The notes beneath the pieces are model-generated. The model ran no database searches and was not told the origin of the DNA. It saw only the letters and a program-made list of their open reading frames with translations. Shown here in pieces: positions 43,848 through 63,238 of a stretch of 64,000 bases of DNA. The stretch is from assembly GCA_035578175.1 (NCBI GenBank), contig JAQMRL010000002.1, positions 99,302,748 to 99,366,747 on the forward strand, read 5' to 3'. How positions within the stretch are numbered: position 1 is the stretch's first letter; every line of letters begins with the position of its first letter. The position numbers were made by a program, and so were the translations under genes. This stretch comes from Catonia carolina. Its lineage: Eukaryota > Arthropoda > Insecta > Hemiptera > Achilidae.

Positions 43848-45955
43848 CTGGAAGAGCAAAAGTAAAATATTTTTTATTTTAATGTGATTGCTAATTTCAT
43901 GGATAACAAAATTGGTCTACTGTAGATGAGACAATCATCAATAGAAGAATAAAATTTTTTGGATACATGATCTAAATAGAATCAGGGAGACTAAAAAAGC
44001 AATATTTGGCAGAATGGACAAATTTAAAAGCATAAAAGAACACTTTCATAGTGCTAAAAAAAGAGAAAACAGATGACACAAAACTGATAGGGATCTGTCC
44101 ATAGAGAGAAAGGATATGGGAATGTGGACACTCACTGTATGCAGCAGTAATATCATCAGAAGGCTGCTTTATCGAATTAAGAAGAGATCTAAGATAGAAA
44201 AGGAGAGATGGAGAAGAGTCAAGAGGGAGATAAGGACTTGAAGAGGAAGTGATAGTAGTTTGGCTTTGCATGGCCATTGAACGACCAATCATAAAAAAAC
44301 AAAGGTATTCTACACTCCATTCTTTATTGTCAGGAAATCATGTAATTCAATATTTACGTCCTCCCTTTTGTGTTTTTTTTCAATATTTTTTCAATTATCT
44401 TCAATATTTTTTCTTCAATATCACAGGTAAAAGGGACCACTTTTCTTGCCACAAACCATAAAAGCCCATTATTTTTATTCCCACCACTGCCTATCCTAAA
44501 AAGATCTCACCTAGTCATTGTTATCTAACAATTTAATGAAGATATTTCCAAGCTGACTAATTGAACAGGTCAGGAGGCCCTTTCCAATAGTTTCAGAAAA
44601 TTGGAGAGGAACCAACCTGCACACCTTATCTCTCCTAAACCATTTAAACCTCAAGGACAAGAGCAAAACTTGAGATCTTGAGTTGTACAAGGTATAGTAA
44701 AGAACCCCCTCTAAAATATGACTTCATTCTTTTCCTCTCTAAAAATCAAAATTCATCATCATTTCTTCTTCAGAAAATTTTTACGACAGTTATCCAAAAG
44801 TGTCACATCCCCAATTTCTGCATAGATAGTTATGTAAAGCTTCCAAAAATCAAAAAGAATGTACAATTTTTTTATGAAATATATTTTTAACTACTTTTTC
44901 TAATAGCACATAACTATTCAGTTATTCTCAGGTCATATTTCTTTCCTTCCACCGGTGATTTATACTGTTGTCAAAAATTTCCTGTTTCCAGTACGCCTAC
45001 TAACTGGTTTTATAAGTACAACTTTGATTTCGCTTTCAACATGAAAGATTGTATGAGAAGTTTTAACCCTTTTAAGTTTAGTTTGCCGTGAAGTGGAGAT
45101 AGCACAAGGATTGCTAGTTTGAAATATTTTTTTATTTATTTTTTGTTTAATGTCAGACTGTGAAGGAAAAAATGATTTTTTGTAACGTTAGAAAATACGC
45201 CATGCCTGAATGGGATTCGAACCCAAAAATTGAAATATTTAATTTCAATTGCAATTACATCTGTAGACAATATTGCAGAATTGGCAATAAAATGAATGAA
45301 ACTATTTTAGTACAATATAATTTACAAGAAATCACACAACTGTTGTTTTAAGTGCCTAACAAAAATATATTTTTTTAAGCAATTATGTTGTCTCATTTAA
45401 CTTACTTCTTTAAAAGCAAGTTTGTCATAGAAAGAGTTAATAGTGTTACTTTGGAAAATCTGTTTTTAATAGAAACATTTGGCCGTTCACGCATAGGTGG
45501 AGTGTTATTAATTGCACTGAACCTGCTGGTTCCTGGGCTACAAAGAAAAATTCATCTCTTATTTCATCTTCTGTTAAATTAATGGTTAATAAAGGTTTAG
45601 GACAGTAAGTTGTTTTTTATGTGAGACTGTTTTACACATTAATCTACGTTCAAACCCGAAAAGATTAAAAGAAAAAAATAGAGAAATGATGGTAATTAAA
45701 ACATCTTCGGTGATTACAGGTAGTTATGTAATTAATTCATAACTCAGCCAAAAAATATGTAAAGCTTTTGAAAAGGCTTGGTTTATTAACAAGCAGTAAT
45801 ACCATATTTCACTGGTGTTGAGATATGAATGGTAAACCATTAACTTATTGACATAACAGACATTTCTACCGGTACAAACTAGATTTTGTTGCAGAACGAT
45901 TAAGAGTCCTCAGGAATTTTTCCAAAGATATAAGCTGTGCCATCTTGACAGCCAT
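43635..45955 (-). CDS. Proposed three-exon gene for a small basic protein of unknown function (128 aa)
   Basis: Model: 45870-45955, 45450-45537, 43635-43847 (387 nt with stop). Exon a starts ATG and encodes MAVKMAQLISLEKFLRTLN, ending in phase 2. Exon b has a strong acceptor (TTTTTCTTTGTAG), supplies the single missing base, encodes PGTSRFSAINNTPPMRERPN and ends in phase 0. Exon c has acceptor TTTTGCTCTTCCAG, encodes EPPNMFFLLANEYSRKWSQD and a lysine-rich end KKKTKINSKCHSKLKK before TAA. Agreement of three phases, a start and a stop by chance is unlikely, and exon c has a diverged but clearly related copy at 38527-38769. The N-terminus is basic with one acidic residue and could be a mitochondrial presequence; the opening of exon c faintly recalls an HMG-box first helix. 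Both readings are guesses. I do not recognise the family. Exon a is the weakest because its donor (GTAGAA) is poor. Confidence 0.45.
45151..45222 (-). repeat. SINE-B fragment within an intron of the small basic protein gene
   Basis: GCCTGAATGGGATTCGAACC preceded by AAAAAATGATTTTTTGTA; the 5' head is missing. Confidence 0.6.
45450..45537 (-). CDS. Small basic protein, exon b
   Basis: Strong polypyrimidine acceptor, donor AAA|GTAACA. Encodes a Pro/Arg/Asn-rich, probably disordered stretch ending IKNRFSK in the frame needed by both neighbours. Confidence 0.42.
45870..45955 (-). CDS. Small basic protein, exon a (start codon)
   Basis: 28 codons plus two bases; encodes a Lys/Arg-rich N-terminus ending KSSLY. 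Donor GTAGAA is weak. The same DNA read on the plus strand also has splice-like edges (TTTTGTTGCAG and GTAAGT), so strand is not beyond doubt. Confidence 0.35.
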
Positions 45956-46844
45956 AAAAAATCATAAGAACTCAGTTGGACTGGTAAGTTCATGTTATAG
46001 AAAAAAATAAAACCATATACTAATATTTGTTTAAGATCTGCATTATGTAAATTATTTTTGGGCTATGATGTCATAAAATGAAGATGAATTTGTTAAAATT
46101 AGGGTATAACATTTTTCAAGGATGTAAGACTTACTCATCTATCCAGTTGTCATAGAAAAGTAATATTTTAAAAATTAACTATTCAATTTTTATAACATAG
46201 TAATAGTTTTCTACTGACCTTTAAGTACGTTGGAATCATAGGTTTACTATTATGGAAGTCTGATGATATTATAGAATCAGGATGTTTTAACAACCTAGTT
46301 GGTTCCCAAACATGTTGTTGGTTTTTTCGAACCATTATTCCACTAGTGTATTGTAAAAATAATTTTTGTGTTTATAGTGTAAAACTGTAAAAGTTATTTT
46401 AAAATGTAAGCCAAAGCTTTGTTTATTGAATTAAGTTTATGTTTTTGAATTAAATAAATTTTTCATTGTTGAAAGTTTTAAATTTATTGTTTTTAATTCC
46501 TATCATAAAAAATATTAAGGTTAGTTTACTGATTTAGGCTTAGCATTTGTAGTCATCTTATTAGTACTTCTTTTTCTTTTTTCTGTTTTTTTCAACAGAT
46601 ATGTTTACTTACAAATTTTTAAAATTGAAAAAAATACCTAGTTCTTGTAATGAATTTTGTTTGCCACAGTGATAATTTCATAACAATGTTTTGTAGATAT
46701 ATGTAAATAATAAGACTCAAAATACCAATGTAAAATAATATCTCAGTGCTATATATACAATATAAGTAGGCCTACTACAATATATATTTTTTTGTAATAT
46801 ATAAAATATCTAAAAAATGACCTACCTCTTACTTTTTTATCCCT

Positions 46845-47132
46845 AATGTGTTTGTTGCAATCTTTTCAATTCAGAACAATAAGTAATCCCACGACCCAAT
46901 GAGATGAGGATGGTATGGTGTTTAAATAAGGTGTAGTCTTGTACAGACCCAGGCCGACCATTCCTGAGAGAGTATTGTTAATTGAACCTCAATCATTGAA
47001 GTACACCACTGTAATCACTGTATAGTATTCAAATCCATATAAACTTAACTAGGATTTGAACCAGGAACCTCTACCTCCGAAAATCAGCTGACTCATGGCA
47101 ACGACTTTACCTGTAGACTAACTCGGTGGGTT
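46845..47132 (-). repeat. SINE-C, full length
   Basis: The longest copy. Minus strand: CACCGAGTTAGTCTACAGG, CAGCTGATTTTCGGAGGTAG, B box GGTTCAAATCC, then the body through GTTCAATTAACA to TTGTTCTGAATTGAAAAG. Confidence 0.8.
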
Positions 47133-47165
47133 CTCTTACTTTGGTCTTACTTTTACAGTCAAAAA

Positions 47166-47290
47166 ATCTGGCTGGCTGCCTCCGTACCATGGTGGTAACA
47201 TGCTAGAGCCTACCATGCGAAGGTTTCGGGTTCATTCCTGGCCAGGGTCTGGAAATTTTCATAAGTTAAACTCACCAATACATATTCCAC
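47166..47290 (+). repeat. SINE-A variant
   Basis: CTGCCTCCGTACCATGGTGG, GGTTTCGGGTTCATTCC (B-box-like) and TGGCCAGGGTCTGG, then a TTTTCATAAGTTAA body. Confidence 0.55.
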
Positions 47291-48041
47291 CATAGTCGCT
47301 AATGACTGAGCTAATGATGCAACTTTTTTTACGCTTTGGCCTTCTTTGGACCTTGTAGAACTTTTCACATGATGTTCTGTTCCCACTTCCTTTCTTCCCA
47401 GAACTTCTTCATCCTTTCACTCATCATCTTCTTTCTTTCATCTGTCCACTTATATGGTGATTTGTCAGAATCAGTGTTTAGGCTTTTAAAAATTTTGAAG
47501 TCGTCTACAGCCTTTCCAAATGTGCCTCTGTCCTGGATAGCATTTTCCCCATTTCCTTGAGGTCTCTTTCCACTTCTTTAAACCATCCAGTTGTTGTCTT
47601 GATCCCATTTAAATATGTGAATGTTTTTTTAGTCAGCTTACTGTCATCCATTCTGTTGAGATGTCCGTAAAATTTTGCCCTTCTTTTCCTCACTGTGGTT
47701 GTAAATCCACAGTCACCATTAGTCTATATAGGCTTTTCTTGTAACTCAGTCTTCATGTTCCATGGTCTGACTTTATGGGTTTCAAGTTTTTCCTGAGGAT
47801 TCTTCTTTCCCTCTTTTCTATTTCCAGCATACTCCTCCTGTACTGAGAGTTAGACATTCAGAGGCATAGAGCCCTTCAGATTTGATTACCAAGTTGTAAT
47901 GCTGTATTTTCGCTCTGTGGGAAATGTTACGTTTGTTGTAGATGTGTGTGATCCCATAAGCTCTCTCTAGTTTTTTAACTCTTTCCTTATTGGCAGCTTT
48001 ATCCAGTCCATTCAATATTTTCCAAAATATTTGAGAAGGTT

Positions 48042-48686
48042 ATGAGGACCAGACTATTAAACTTTTTAAATGTTACCGACTTTTTTTCCCCCAACCAGTT
48101 TGGCTTCAAAAAAGGAAAAAGTACTGAAGATGCGATTGAAGTCGTCTTACGCGATGTATTTGAAAACTTAAATTGTAGTAAAAAAGTGTCAGGGCTATTT
48201 GTTGATTTCAAAAAAGCGTTTGATTTGTTGAATCACAATCTACTACTTATCAAACTAGAAGCTGCAGGAGTTAGAGGCCCAGCTTTGAATTGGTTCAGAA
48301 CTTTCCTTGAAAACCGGACGCAACAAGTCCGTGTGAAAAATTGTTTAAGTGATGAGAGGGTGGCAGGAGTTGGCGTCCCTCAGGGATCTGTCATTTCAGC
48401 AGATCTTTTCTCGTTATTTATTAACGATTTATTATTTGAACCCTTCTATGGTAGAATTACAGCTTTTGCTGATGATATTGCATTTATCTACGCAAGCGAT
48501 GAATGGTCGCAAATTTATAACTTTATATCACATGATTTAGTATTGCTAAGAAAATGGTGTGAGAGAAATGCAATGGTAGTAAATGCATCAAAAACAAAAA
48601 TAATTAGTTTTGACTTGGTGTCAATTTCGATCGTGACATTAAATATCACGTTTGTTCCGAACCTGTTGGATGCAGCTGGGAAGTAA
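48042..48686 (+). pseudogene. Reverse transcriptase domain, LINE ORF2
   Basis: Has NQFGFKKGKSTEDAI, VDFKKAFDLLNHNLL, GVPQGSVISADLFSLFINDL and the catalytic AFADD. 5' truncated and shifted out of frame after a Val-rich stretch near 48690, where the next fragment continues. Confidence 0.8.
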
Positions 48687-48689
48687 TTG

Positions 48690-49312
48690 AACAGGTAAAA
48701 GAAATAAAATATTTAGGATTGATTCTTGATGATAAGGTCTCCTTTAGAAATCATGTAAATCAGCTACATTCTGATATCAGTAAATCAATTCGGGCATTTT
48801 ATTTCTTAAGAAACCTTTGTGGCTTAAATTTAATGAGATCTTTATACTTTTCTTTGGTTCAATCGCGTCTTCAGTATGATATTGAATTTTGGGGGGGTAC
48901 TCATGATAAACTAATAAATAAATTGTTTGTAACTCAAAAATATTTCATTAAAATATTATTATTTAAACGTCAGAGAGACAGTACTGTTAATGATTTTAAA
49001 ATTTTACGTGTCTTGCCCATTAAAAACTTATTTATTTTTAAAGTTTTAAAACTATTTTATAAAAAAAGTGGCAACAGAGGTACTGAAAACTTATATCACA
49101 GAACTAGAGGTTCAAGCCAACAACTTTTTATAAGACCGAAAGTTAATAAATCCTTTTTTGCTAAAACTTTTGTTTTTTTGGGTCCGAAGTGTTTTAATCT
49201 GTTGCCTATTGAAATTAAAAATAGCTTAAACGTGTTAATATTTGCAAGAAAGGTTAAAGATTGGCTCAATGAGATAACCGATGTTGATTCACTTGTAAGA
49301 ATTGTTGGTTAG
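48690..49312 (+). pseudogene. LINE ORF2 C-terminal part, frame-shifted from the RT
   Basis: Continues EIKYLGLILDDKVSFRNHVN, SIRAFYFLRNLCG, RLQYDIEFWGG and ends VKDWLNEITDVDSLVRIVG. About 200 codons without a stop, so decay is slight. Confidence 0.75.
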
Positions 49313-51899
49313 TGTTGGTGTTTTACCGTTGCTGACTTGCAGTGCTTGCTATTCAGTCTTTGTAGGAATTTACTGATCTTGGTAAATAATATAACAATAA
49401 TAACTGATTTTAGTGTTAGTCATGTACAGGTGAATATCTGCTCTGAAGATTGACGGCTGGGTTAATATTGTTGTTAAAAAATATAGTTAACATGCGCTGT
49501 AGCTGCCGCTAAAATTTGAATTGTCATTTGTAGTGGATGACGACATTTGATGTGTAATTTATTTCTATAATTCATTTGATTTGTAATTCATTTGTAAACT
49601 TGTTTTTATGTATTTTGTATTTTTTTTTTATATATATAACCACCGTTTACTTGAGTTGGTGGTTATTTATTCCTAGTAGATAAGATATAATTTTGTATTT
49701 GTATAAAGTGGAATAATAAATAAATATTGTTATTATTATTATTATTGTTATTATTATTCGGCTGTATCCATTCTCCTAGGTACTTGAATTTGTCAGCTCT
49801 TTTGATGTTACCGAATTTAGATTTCATATATTTCTCCTTCTGGTGTTTATTTTCCATGTACTCTGTCTTCTCATAAGAGATCTGTAATCTGGTCTTTATT
49901 GCTGTTTCATGGAGCTTTTCAGTTATTCTGACCATCTTCTACACCATCTGACAGTATGGCGATGTCATGTGTGAATGCCAGATAGTGAACTATTACGCTA
50001 TCACTTTTCTTCCCAATCTGGATTCCTTTAATATTGTCTTTTGTGATGTCTTCTATCCAGGTTTTAACAATTTTTTGCAGGACGATATTGAATAGGATTG
50101 GGGGACAGACCATCTCCCTGTCTGACACCTGTTGTTATTTTAAACTAATTTTAACGTATTTGTATACTTCGCTTTAGAATGCAGCCCTACCACTAACCCC
50201 ACCATACGAAAAGTGCTTTACTTGGTCGGTCAAGCTGTTTCTAACAGAATTTTTGGATATTATGATCACCAATTGTTATGATAAAAAGTCTGGAGTAATA
50301 ACATGATTACAATAAGCGGCGGCTACTGCAGTTACAGTCGATTTGTGCAAATATACGAAATCAGAGAAGTATTTAATCATTGACAGCTTTATTTTATTTT
50401 AATGTGTGGATGATAGAAAGAGATGATAACAATACAGTATTGAACACTCTGCCCTTATTGATACTATATAGATGCATATGTACTTACTTACGATTATCTA
50501 CAATAGTGCAGCTGCTGTCATAGTATGGTTGCATCACTTGACTAATATACACTAATAGTTCCTAATTCTGTTGATTAAATACTTTGGTTTAGTTATAGGC
50601 TACTTCATTCTTAAAGGTTCCTTCATCATTTAATATCCTAGAAAACTTCTGTTCTCAGTTTGACTAATGTAATCAAAAATATAAGGTATTAAAAATAAAT
50701 TAAAAATTGTTCTATTTTTTTAAATATCAACTTTATTTTTTATTATTTTAATTATTAAAACTATGATAGATAAAAATAAAATATAATATTCATTTAAAAT
50801 TGAAATAAAAATCTAGGATAATAATAAAGTAGTAACATTATTAATTAGAATAAACACATTGTATACCAGTGTCCAAAATTAATGAAAACACCTTATGAAC
50901 TTCATAATCAGAGAAAAAATGGTTGAGACTTTATAATAAGTCTACATATATGGGTGATCTAAAATGTTTTTGAATCATGAGAAATCTGTTGTTCAGTTTG
51001 GAAGTAAATTTTTGCGGACAACTGAAAATTTTTGTTTATATCTTAACCTATATCACATTTTTGATTATATAATATATTTCAGAATGGTTTTATTTAGAAA
51101 TATCATATCAAGTTTTACTTTTTTGCGAATCTACAGAAAATAAAATTGTGCAAAAATTTTATACCCAAATTTCAATTGATCTTTATGTTTTATAATCCCA
51201 GAAGATTTTTACTCTTCAAAAAAATCTTAGTTTCCTCAAACACTACACAAAAAGAAGGAAAGATTTTATCGTCATGTAAAAAATTTTAAAACTATACAAC
51301 TTTTTTGTCAGATATATTAAAAATTTTGTCTCTAATAGTTAAAAAATATTTTAAGGAGTTCCCAAATAATTTGGGCATGTGGTAAACATAATTTAACAAT
51401 CTTATTTATTACATTAATTAAAATTATTTGCCTATAATTCTTTGGTACACCAATATTATAAAATTATAACATTTTAAGAGATTAAATTTTACTAAACAAT
51501 AATAATTCTACAATGATAAAACTATACAGTTGCTCAAAATTCTACTATGACAAATCTATACAGTAGCTCATTACATTGATTTAGTACAGTTGGCTCTTGA
51601 TAAACTGACACTTAAGGCAAAAAATAAATAAAATAGGATCACTGAATCATACACCCACAGGATTTTAAAAAAAACTTGTTTTTAAATATGCTCAAAATAA
51701 AAACTCTCCTAACAAAAATTATTATAGAAATCAAAACAATATTGTGACAATGCTTCAGAATACTTTAGTAGAGGAACACTATTACACAAAGGAAGCATCG
51801 ATCTGAACTTTATGGGATCTTTTTTTTCAGATAGTTTATTGAAATGTCGGTTAAGCTGGAAAAATTTACTTGTAAAACTTTACGCAACTTTAATGGTCA

Positions 51900-52060
51900 A
51901 CGCTACTATCGTCTAGTATTCTATACTTCTATGCCAGGGGCTTCAGTTTTGATTCCCAACCAGTTATGGCACTTTTTTAATCACTTATTTTCATTTATCA
52001 TGCTTCATCATCTGTGCAGGCATTAATGAGCAAGCAGTTGGACGTAAAAAAAACAAATAT
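51900..52060 (+). repeat. SINE-A, degraded
   Basis: TACTTCTATGCCAGGGGC, TTTTGATTCCCAACCAG, TATGGCACTTTTTTAATCAC and AGCAGTTGGACGTAAAAAAA. Confidence 0.5.
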
Positions 52061-52109
52061 ATAATTCACCAATTTTTGTTTTCTTGAGCATTGAAATTAA
52101 TATTTTTTA

Positions 52110-53194
52110 GCCTGTTTCAAATACACCAGACTTTTGGTTAAAGGGATTCCAGATAAGCTTGTCTCTAGTGTACAATTTATCCAGTAAAATATATATGAGA
52201 CATTTTTATAAAGTAAGTCATAAAAAAAATGGCCATAAAAATAATATTCGTTAGAAATCTGCTTTTTGACAATTTATTTTCCACAAACCTACATTACTGT
52301 TTTACATAGCACCGTTCACTTCTAAGCACTTTTAGTAACGCTGTATCAGCTTTTTTAAACCCACTGCGTAGAAGTTCACTACCTGGGAATTGAACCAGTT
52401 GACAATGGCAGTCTTGAGTTCCTCCCACTTATTTTTCCACATGTTACAAGCGACAAGATATAATAGATATCCTACATTAATGCAGAAACAAAACAATAGT
52501 TAATTGAATAATGCCATTCAACTACACCAAAACCAAAAATCCAGCAATATCCTTACTCGAGTTGGAACGTTATGACTACCATTTTCTGGAACGAAAAGGA
52601 TGTTCTTTTGGTTTATTTCATGGAACGTGGGACAACAATTACAACTGGCTTGAACTGCAAAATGCTCATCAAACTGAGCTGTGTGATCCAAAATCTACAG
52701 CGGAAACTGTCATCTGGAATAGTCTTGCTCTATGACAATGGATGTTCTCATACCACTGCCGAAACCAAGGAGAAGATTCAAGATTTTGGTTGGGAACTTT
52801 TTGATCACTCATTCTACAGATCTGACGTTGCGCCTTGTTCGTGCACTTGTAATAGTGACTTTGTGGACAACAATTTTAAAATAATGAGGATATCAACACT
52901 ACTGTTGTCAACTGGTTCAATTCTTTGGTGGTGAACTTCCTTGCAGAGGAGTTAAAGAAGCTGGTCCAGTGTTACAAAAAATGCTTTGCAGTGAATGGTG
53001 ACTATGTTGAAATTGAAGTAGGTTTATAGGAAACTAAAACCGCCAATAAAACTTTTTTAACAAATTTTTTTGTGACCAAGTGGTCCTTACTTTACAAAAT
53101 ATGCCTCGTACATATTTTACTGGGTAAATTGTACACTAGGGATACGTTTATCAGGAATCTGTTTATCCAAAAGTTTGGTTTATCTGAAACAGGC
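52110..53194. mobile_element. Fold-back mariner derivative with TA target duplication
   Basis: Flanked by TA; starts GCCTGTTTCA and ends TGAAACAGGC. Arms of about 300 bp (52110-52440 and 52880-53194) are inverted copies of one mariner 3' end. Each arm encodes the transposase C-terminus outward: minus strand IVNWFNSQVVNFYAVGLKKL, plus strand VVNWFNSLVVNFLAEELKKL. The plus arm is preceded by more transposase. Confidence 0.8.
52565..53028 (+). pseudogene. Mariner transposase C-terminal half
   Basis: MTTIFWNEKDVLLVYFMERG, LYDNGCSHTTAETKEKIQDF, GWELFDHSFYRSDVAP, then after a frameshift NWFNSLVVNFLAEELKKLVQ and FAVNGDYVEIEVGL. The second catalytic Asp (LYDN) is present; the usual HDNARPH is changed to YDNGCSH, and the first-Asp region is missing. 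Confidence 0.8.
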
Positions 53195-53199
53195 TAAAG

Positions 53200-55060
53200 T
53201 TATGAATTAGAAACTAAAATAATTTATTATGACAATACTTCAGAATATATACAGGCCTTATATATGCTTGTCTTAATTTTGCTTATAACATTTAAAACAG
53301 ACTACTAAGCAACACTGCAGTATTCTGAGTCAACTGTTTAATGATTTTTTTGTTCAAATACATCTAGTTAAAAATCACATTATTAATATATTCATTACAT
53401 AACTATAAATAAACAATATAAACAGTAAAACCCTGTTATTCAAAACACACGTTCAAAGGCCATTTCAAAATATTTTATGAAAATTTTCGTTAAATTTATA
53501 TTTAAAAAATTGAAATAAGTCTACAAGTAATTATTTATAAATTTCATTGAGGAGCATAAAAGTAATTTCTTTAAGCCTTAAAATTATAAGAAATTATTGA
53601 CTGTTATTTTCAAGTATCTTTTTGCATAATATATTATATTTATATATTTGTCGTGGATTGTTGCATCTTTATCATTCTTTACCAAAAATGAATGACTTCT
53701 ACATGAAAACGATTCTATTTTACAAAAAAATTGAAGGTTTATAAATTTTTTTTTAGTTTTTAAATGTCGCTGCCATTTCTACGGTCATTAGTGAGCACTT
53801 CTTTTTATTTTACAACAATTTATAATTAATTATTATAAAAATATAACTTACTGCAATTGGACAAAAGTTGAAAACTCAATCATGATGTTTGTAGTCTATG
53901 AAGATTTAATATGGCATGATGAAAGCAATCAATGTTATTGACATTTTAATTTTAAAATAAACAATAATTAATTATTTTAATCAATAAATAATGAATGTAT
54001 GTAAACATTTAATACACGAGCATAGTTGACTAATAGTTTAAACTTTGTTTTAAGGTTTCATTCAAAGTAATTTATTTACTTTAAAAAAATATTTGAGAAA
54101 AGTTATAAAATGTTCATTTACATTTGGTATATCTATATACAGTCCGTTCAAAATATCATGATGCTAAGTCGCTGAATGATGGTAACTTTTCTGAATAAAA
54201 AGTCCCTTTTTGACAGTAAAATTTCCCATTTAATTATTCTTATAATATTCTAAGTGCTAGCACAGACACATGAGCACATTACAAAATTCCCTCTGCTCTT
54301 TATTCCATTTAAGTAATATATCATGCTATTTTGAATGGACTGTACATAATTATTTACCTAATATAAATTTATGTTTCATTATATGAACTTTCAAAGTAAA
54401 TTTAATGCTTTCTTTATTTTAAAGAGTGAATTATTCATATTACCCAGAACATAGTAGTTCTTTTGTGATTACATAATTACTACAGAACATAATTTTTTAC
54501 TCCAAATGTTTAATAATGTAAAATAAGTTAAATATTATTTGGTTTTGAGATCAAAAATATGCTGTTTCTGTTTTGATAACAACATGTGAATCTAAATTGG
54601 GTCACAACAAAAACCAGTTCATTTTGTTACCTCTTTGTATTTAAAACAACCAGCCATTTTAAAAATTATTGCCATTATTTTTTCCAATGGTAAAATAGAA
54701 AGATTTTTTATTTAACATATTTAAAATGTCACTGAATATGAATAGTGTATTTATGCATTAGCAAATCATATTCCTTCTTAAAATGATTTTGGTCTGTACA
54801 TTATAACAGTTATTCAAATATTTAATAGTGTTGTTAAGTTACAGTTATGTTACAAGAAGTCTTGTAGAGACTACTTTAAGCAAAAAATTCTTACTGTATC
54901 TTGCTTATTTATTATGGAATCTCAATAAGTGTGGGCTACGTCAGTAAAACATGATGGTTTGATAGTAAAGCCTCATGGCTATCACACAAGAAGGCACCTT
55001 TTTTGCAGAGTTTCATAAGTTGTCTTTCTATGAAAAAAAACATTATATACTGGATAAAAA
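53200..55060. other. AT-rich intergenic DNA (receptor kinase 3' flank side)
   Basis: Contains the MITE at 54140-54342; otherwise no gene or known element seen. Confidence 0.4.
54140..54342. mobile_element. Pogo/Tc1-type MITE, 203 bp
   Basis: Ends CAGTCCrTTCAAAATA in inverted orientation (about 21 bp, two mismatches), with TA at both flanks. No coding capacity. Confidence 0.8.
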
Positions 55061-55069
55061 TTGATGTCC

Positions 55070-55405
55070 CATCTTCCACAAAGTTTGTCTTTGATTGAAT
55101 ATGAGAAAAGATTTATGAATGAGTTAAAGTCTTACTTGAATGATAAGTCGTATTATACAATCCAGGAATTTATAAACGATGGAGTCTAAATTTGTGTTTT
55201 GTATTGTATAATTGTTTATTTATTGTTATTGTACAATATATTTTATTGTTTATGTTTTTATGTGTGACTGATGTTGACAATTTGATATAATGTGATGTTT
55301 CTTTTTAATGCTTTTAAAGAGTTGAAATGTTTTGATACTGACTTATTCTATACTCTTTTTGAGTTTTGTATGGATTAAAATTTTAAATAAATAAATAAAT
55401 TAGTT
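55070..55405 (+). pseudogene. LINE 3' end
   Basis: Frame LPQSLSLIEYEKRFMNELKS then YYTIQEFINDGV and stop, matching the end of the ORF at 38211; followed by a tail ending AAATAAATAAATAAAT. Confidence 0.65.
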
Positions 55406-56006
55406 GACTAAGCCTTAGCAACCAGCGCATAAGAAGGAAGTTGGTCAGTCTGCTGTAGTGATGGGGTAAGTCATAGGATTGAATAGGTAGCAAATAGGCA
55501 GCAAAACTACCTGGTTCATTAATATTTTCTTAGGATCGTAAAACTAGTGGCTACCATTCTAGAGGCACCACTAACGTACAAGAGTATTTTAGTACTATAA
55601 TTTTATCTATTATGTGGAACTGACTTTGTACTATATCACAGCGTATCAGGTAAACAGGATAGGTACATAGTTGAGAACTACATTGTCAAAGTAACATTGT
55701 CAAAAATTTCAATTTTAATTGTAGTCTATAATTTCTAATTCTATGTACTTTGATAATAGTCACCAATGGATTTTTTTAAATATAGCCTAGTATCTATTTG
55801 ATTAATCTTGTAACATTGTTTTTCCATTTAAATTTGTTATAACAAGTTTTGTGCATTTTGAACTGGTATAAAAATTTCAATGCCCTTCTTTACTTTAAAA
55901 CTTTCAACTTTCGAAGGAAAAGATATAACACTCAAAAACACATTATTAACAAGTGAGTAACATTCAAATTTTTTACAAAATATTTACAAAAATAATTAAT
56001 AATATT

Positions 56007-63238
<7,232 letters not shown>

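Larger units (their letters stand above)
48014..49755 (+). mobile_element. 5'-truncated LINE inserted into the minus-strand LINE
   Basis: Begins inside the RT domain (IFSKIFEKVM), ends with a TTATTATTA run, and is flanked by ATTC on both sides, a likely 4-bp target duplication. Contains the two open stretches annotated separately. Confidence 0.8.
47335..50160 (-). mobile_element. RTE-like LINE 3' part, split by a plus-strand LINE (48014-49755)
   Basis: Reading from the right: TTGVRQGDGLS, one-base frameshift, PILFNIVLQKIVKTW, GIQIGKK, LAFTHDIAIL (normally FADD), KTRLQISYEKTEYMENK, KRADKFKYLGEWIQP at the junction. Beyond the inserted LINE it resumes NGLDKAANKERVKKLERAYG, GLYASECLTL, then KRRAKFYGHLNRMDDSKL and WTDERKKMMSERMKKFWEER. 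The active-site change and frameshift make it dead. Confidence 0.8.

Noticed and set aside
43980..44240. Possible LINE C-terminus on the plus strand
   Set aside because: Purine-rich with a vaguely LINE-like RRVKREIR ending, but no diagnostic motif.
45896..45981. Plus-strand exon with TTTTGTTGCAG acceptor and GTAAGT donor
   Set aside because: Open in one frame but without partner exons; the minus-strand reading gives a start codon and phases that match two more exons. Kept only as a caution.
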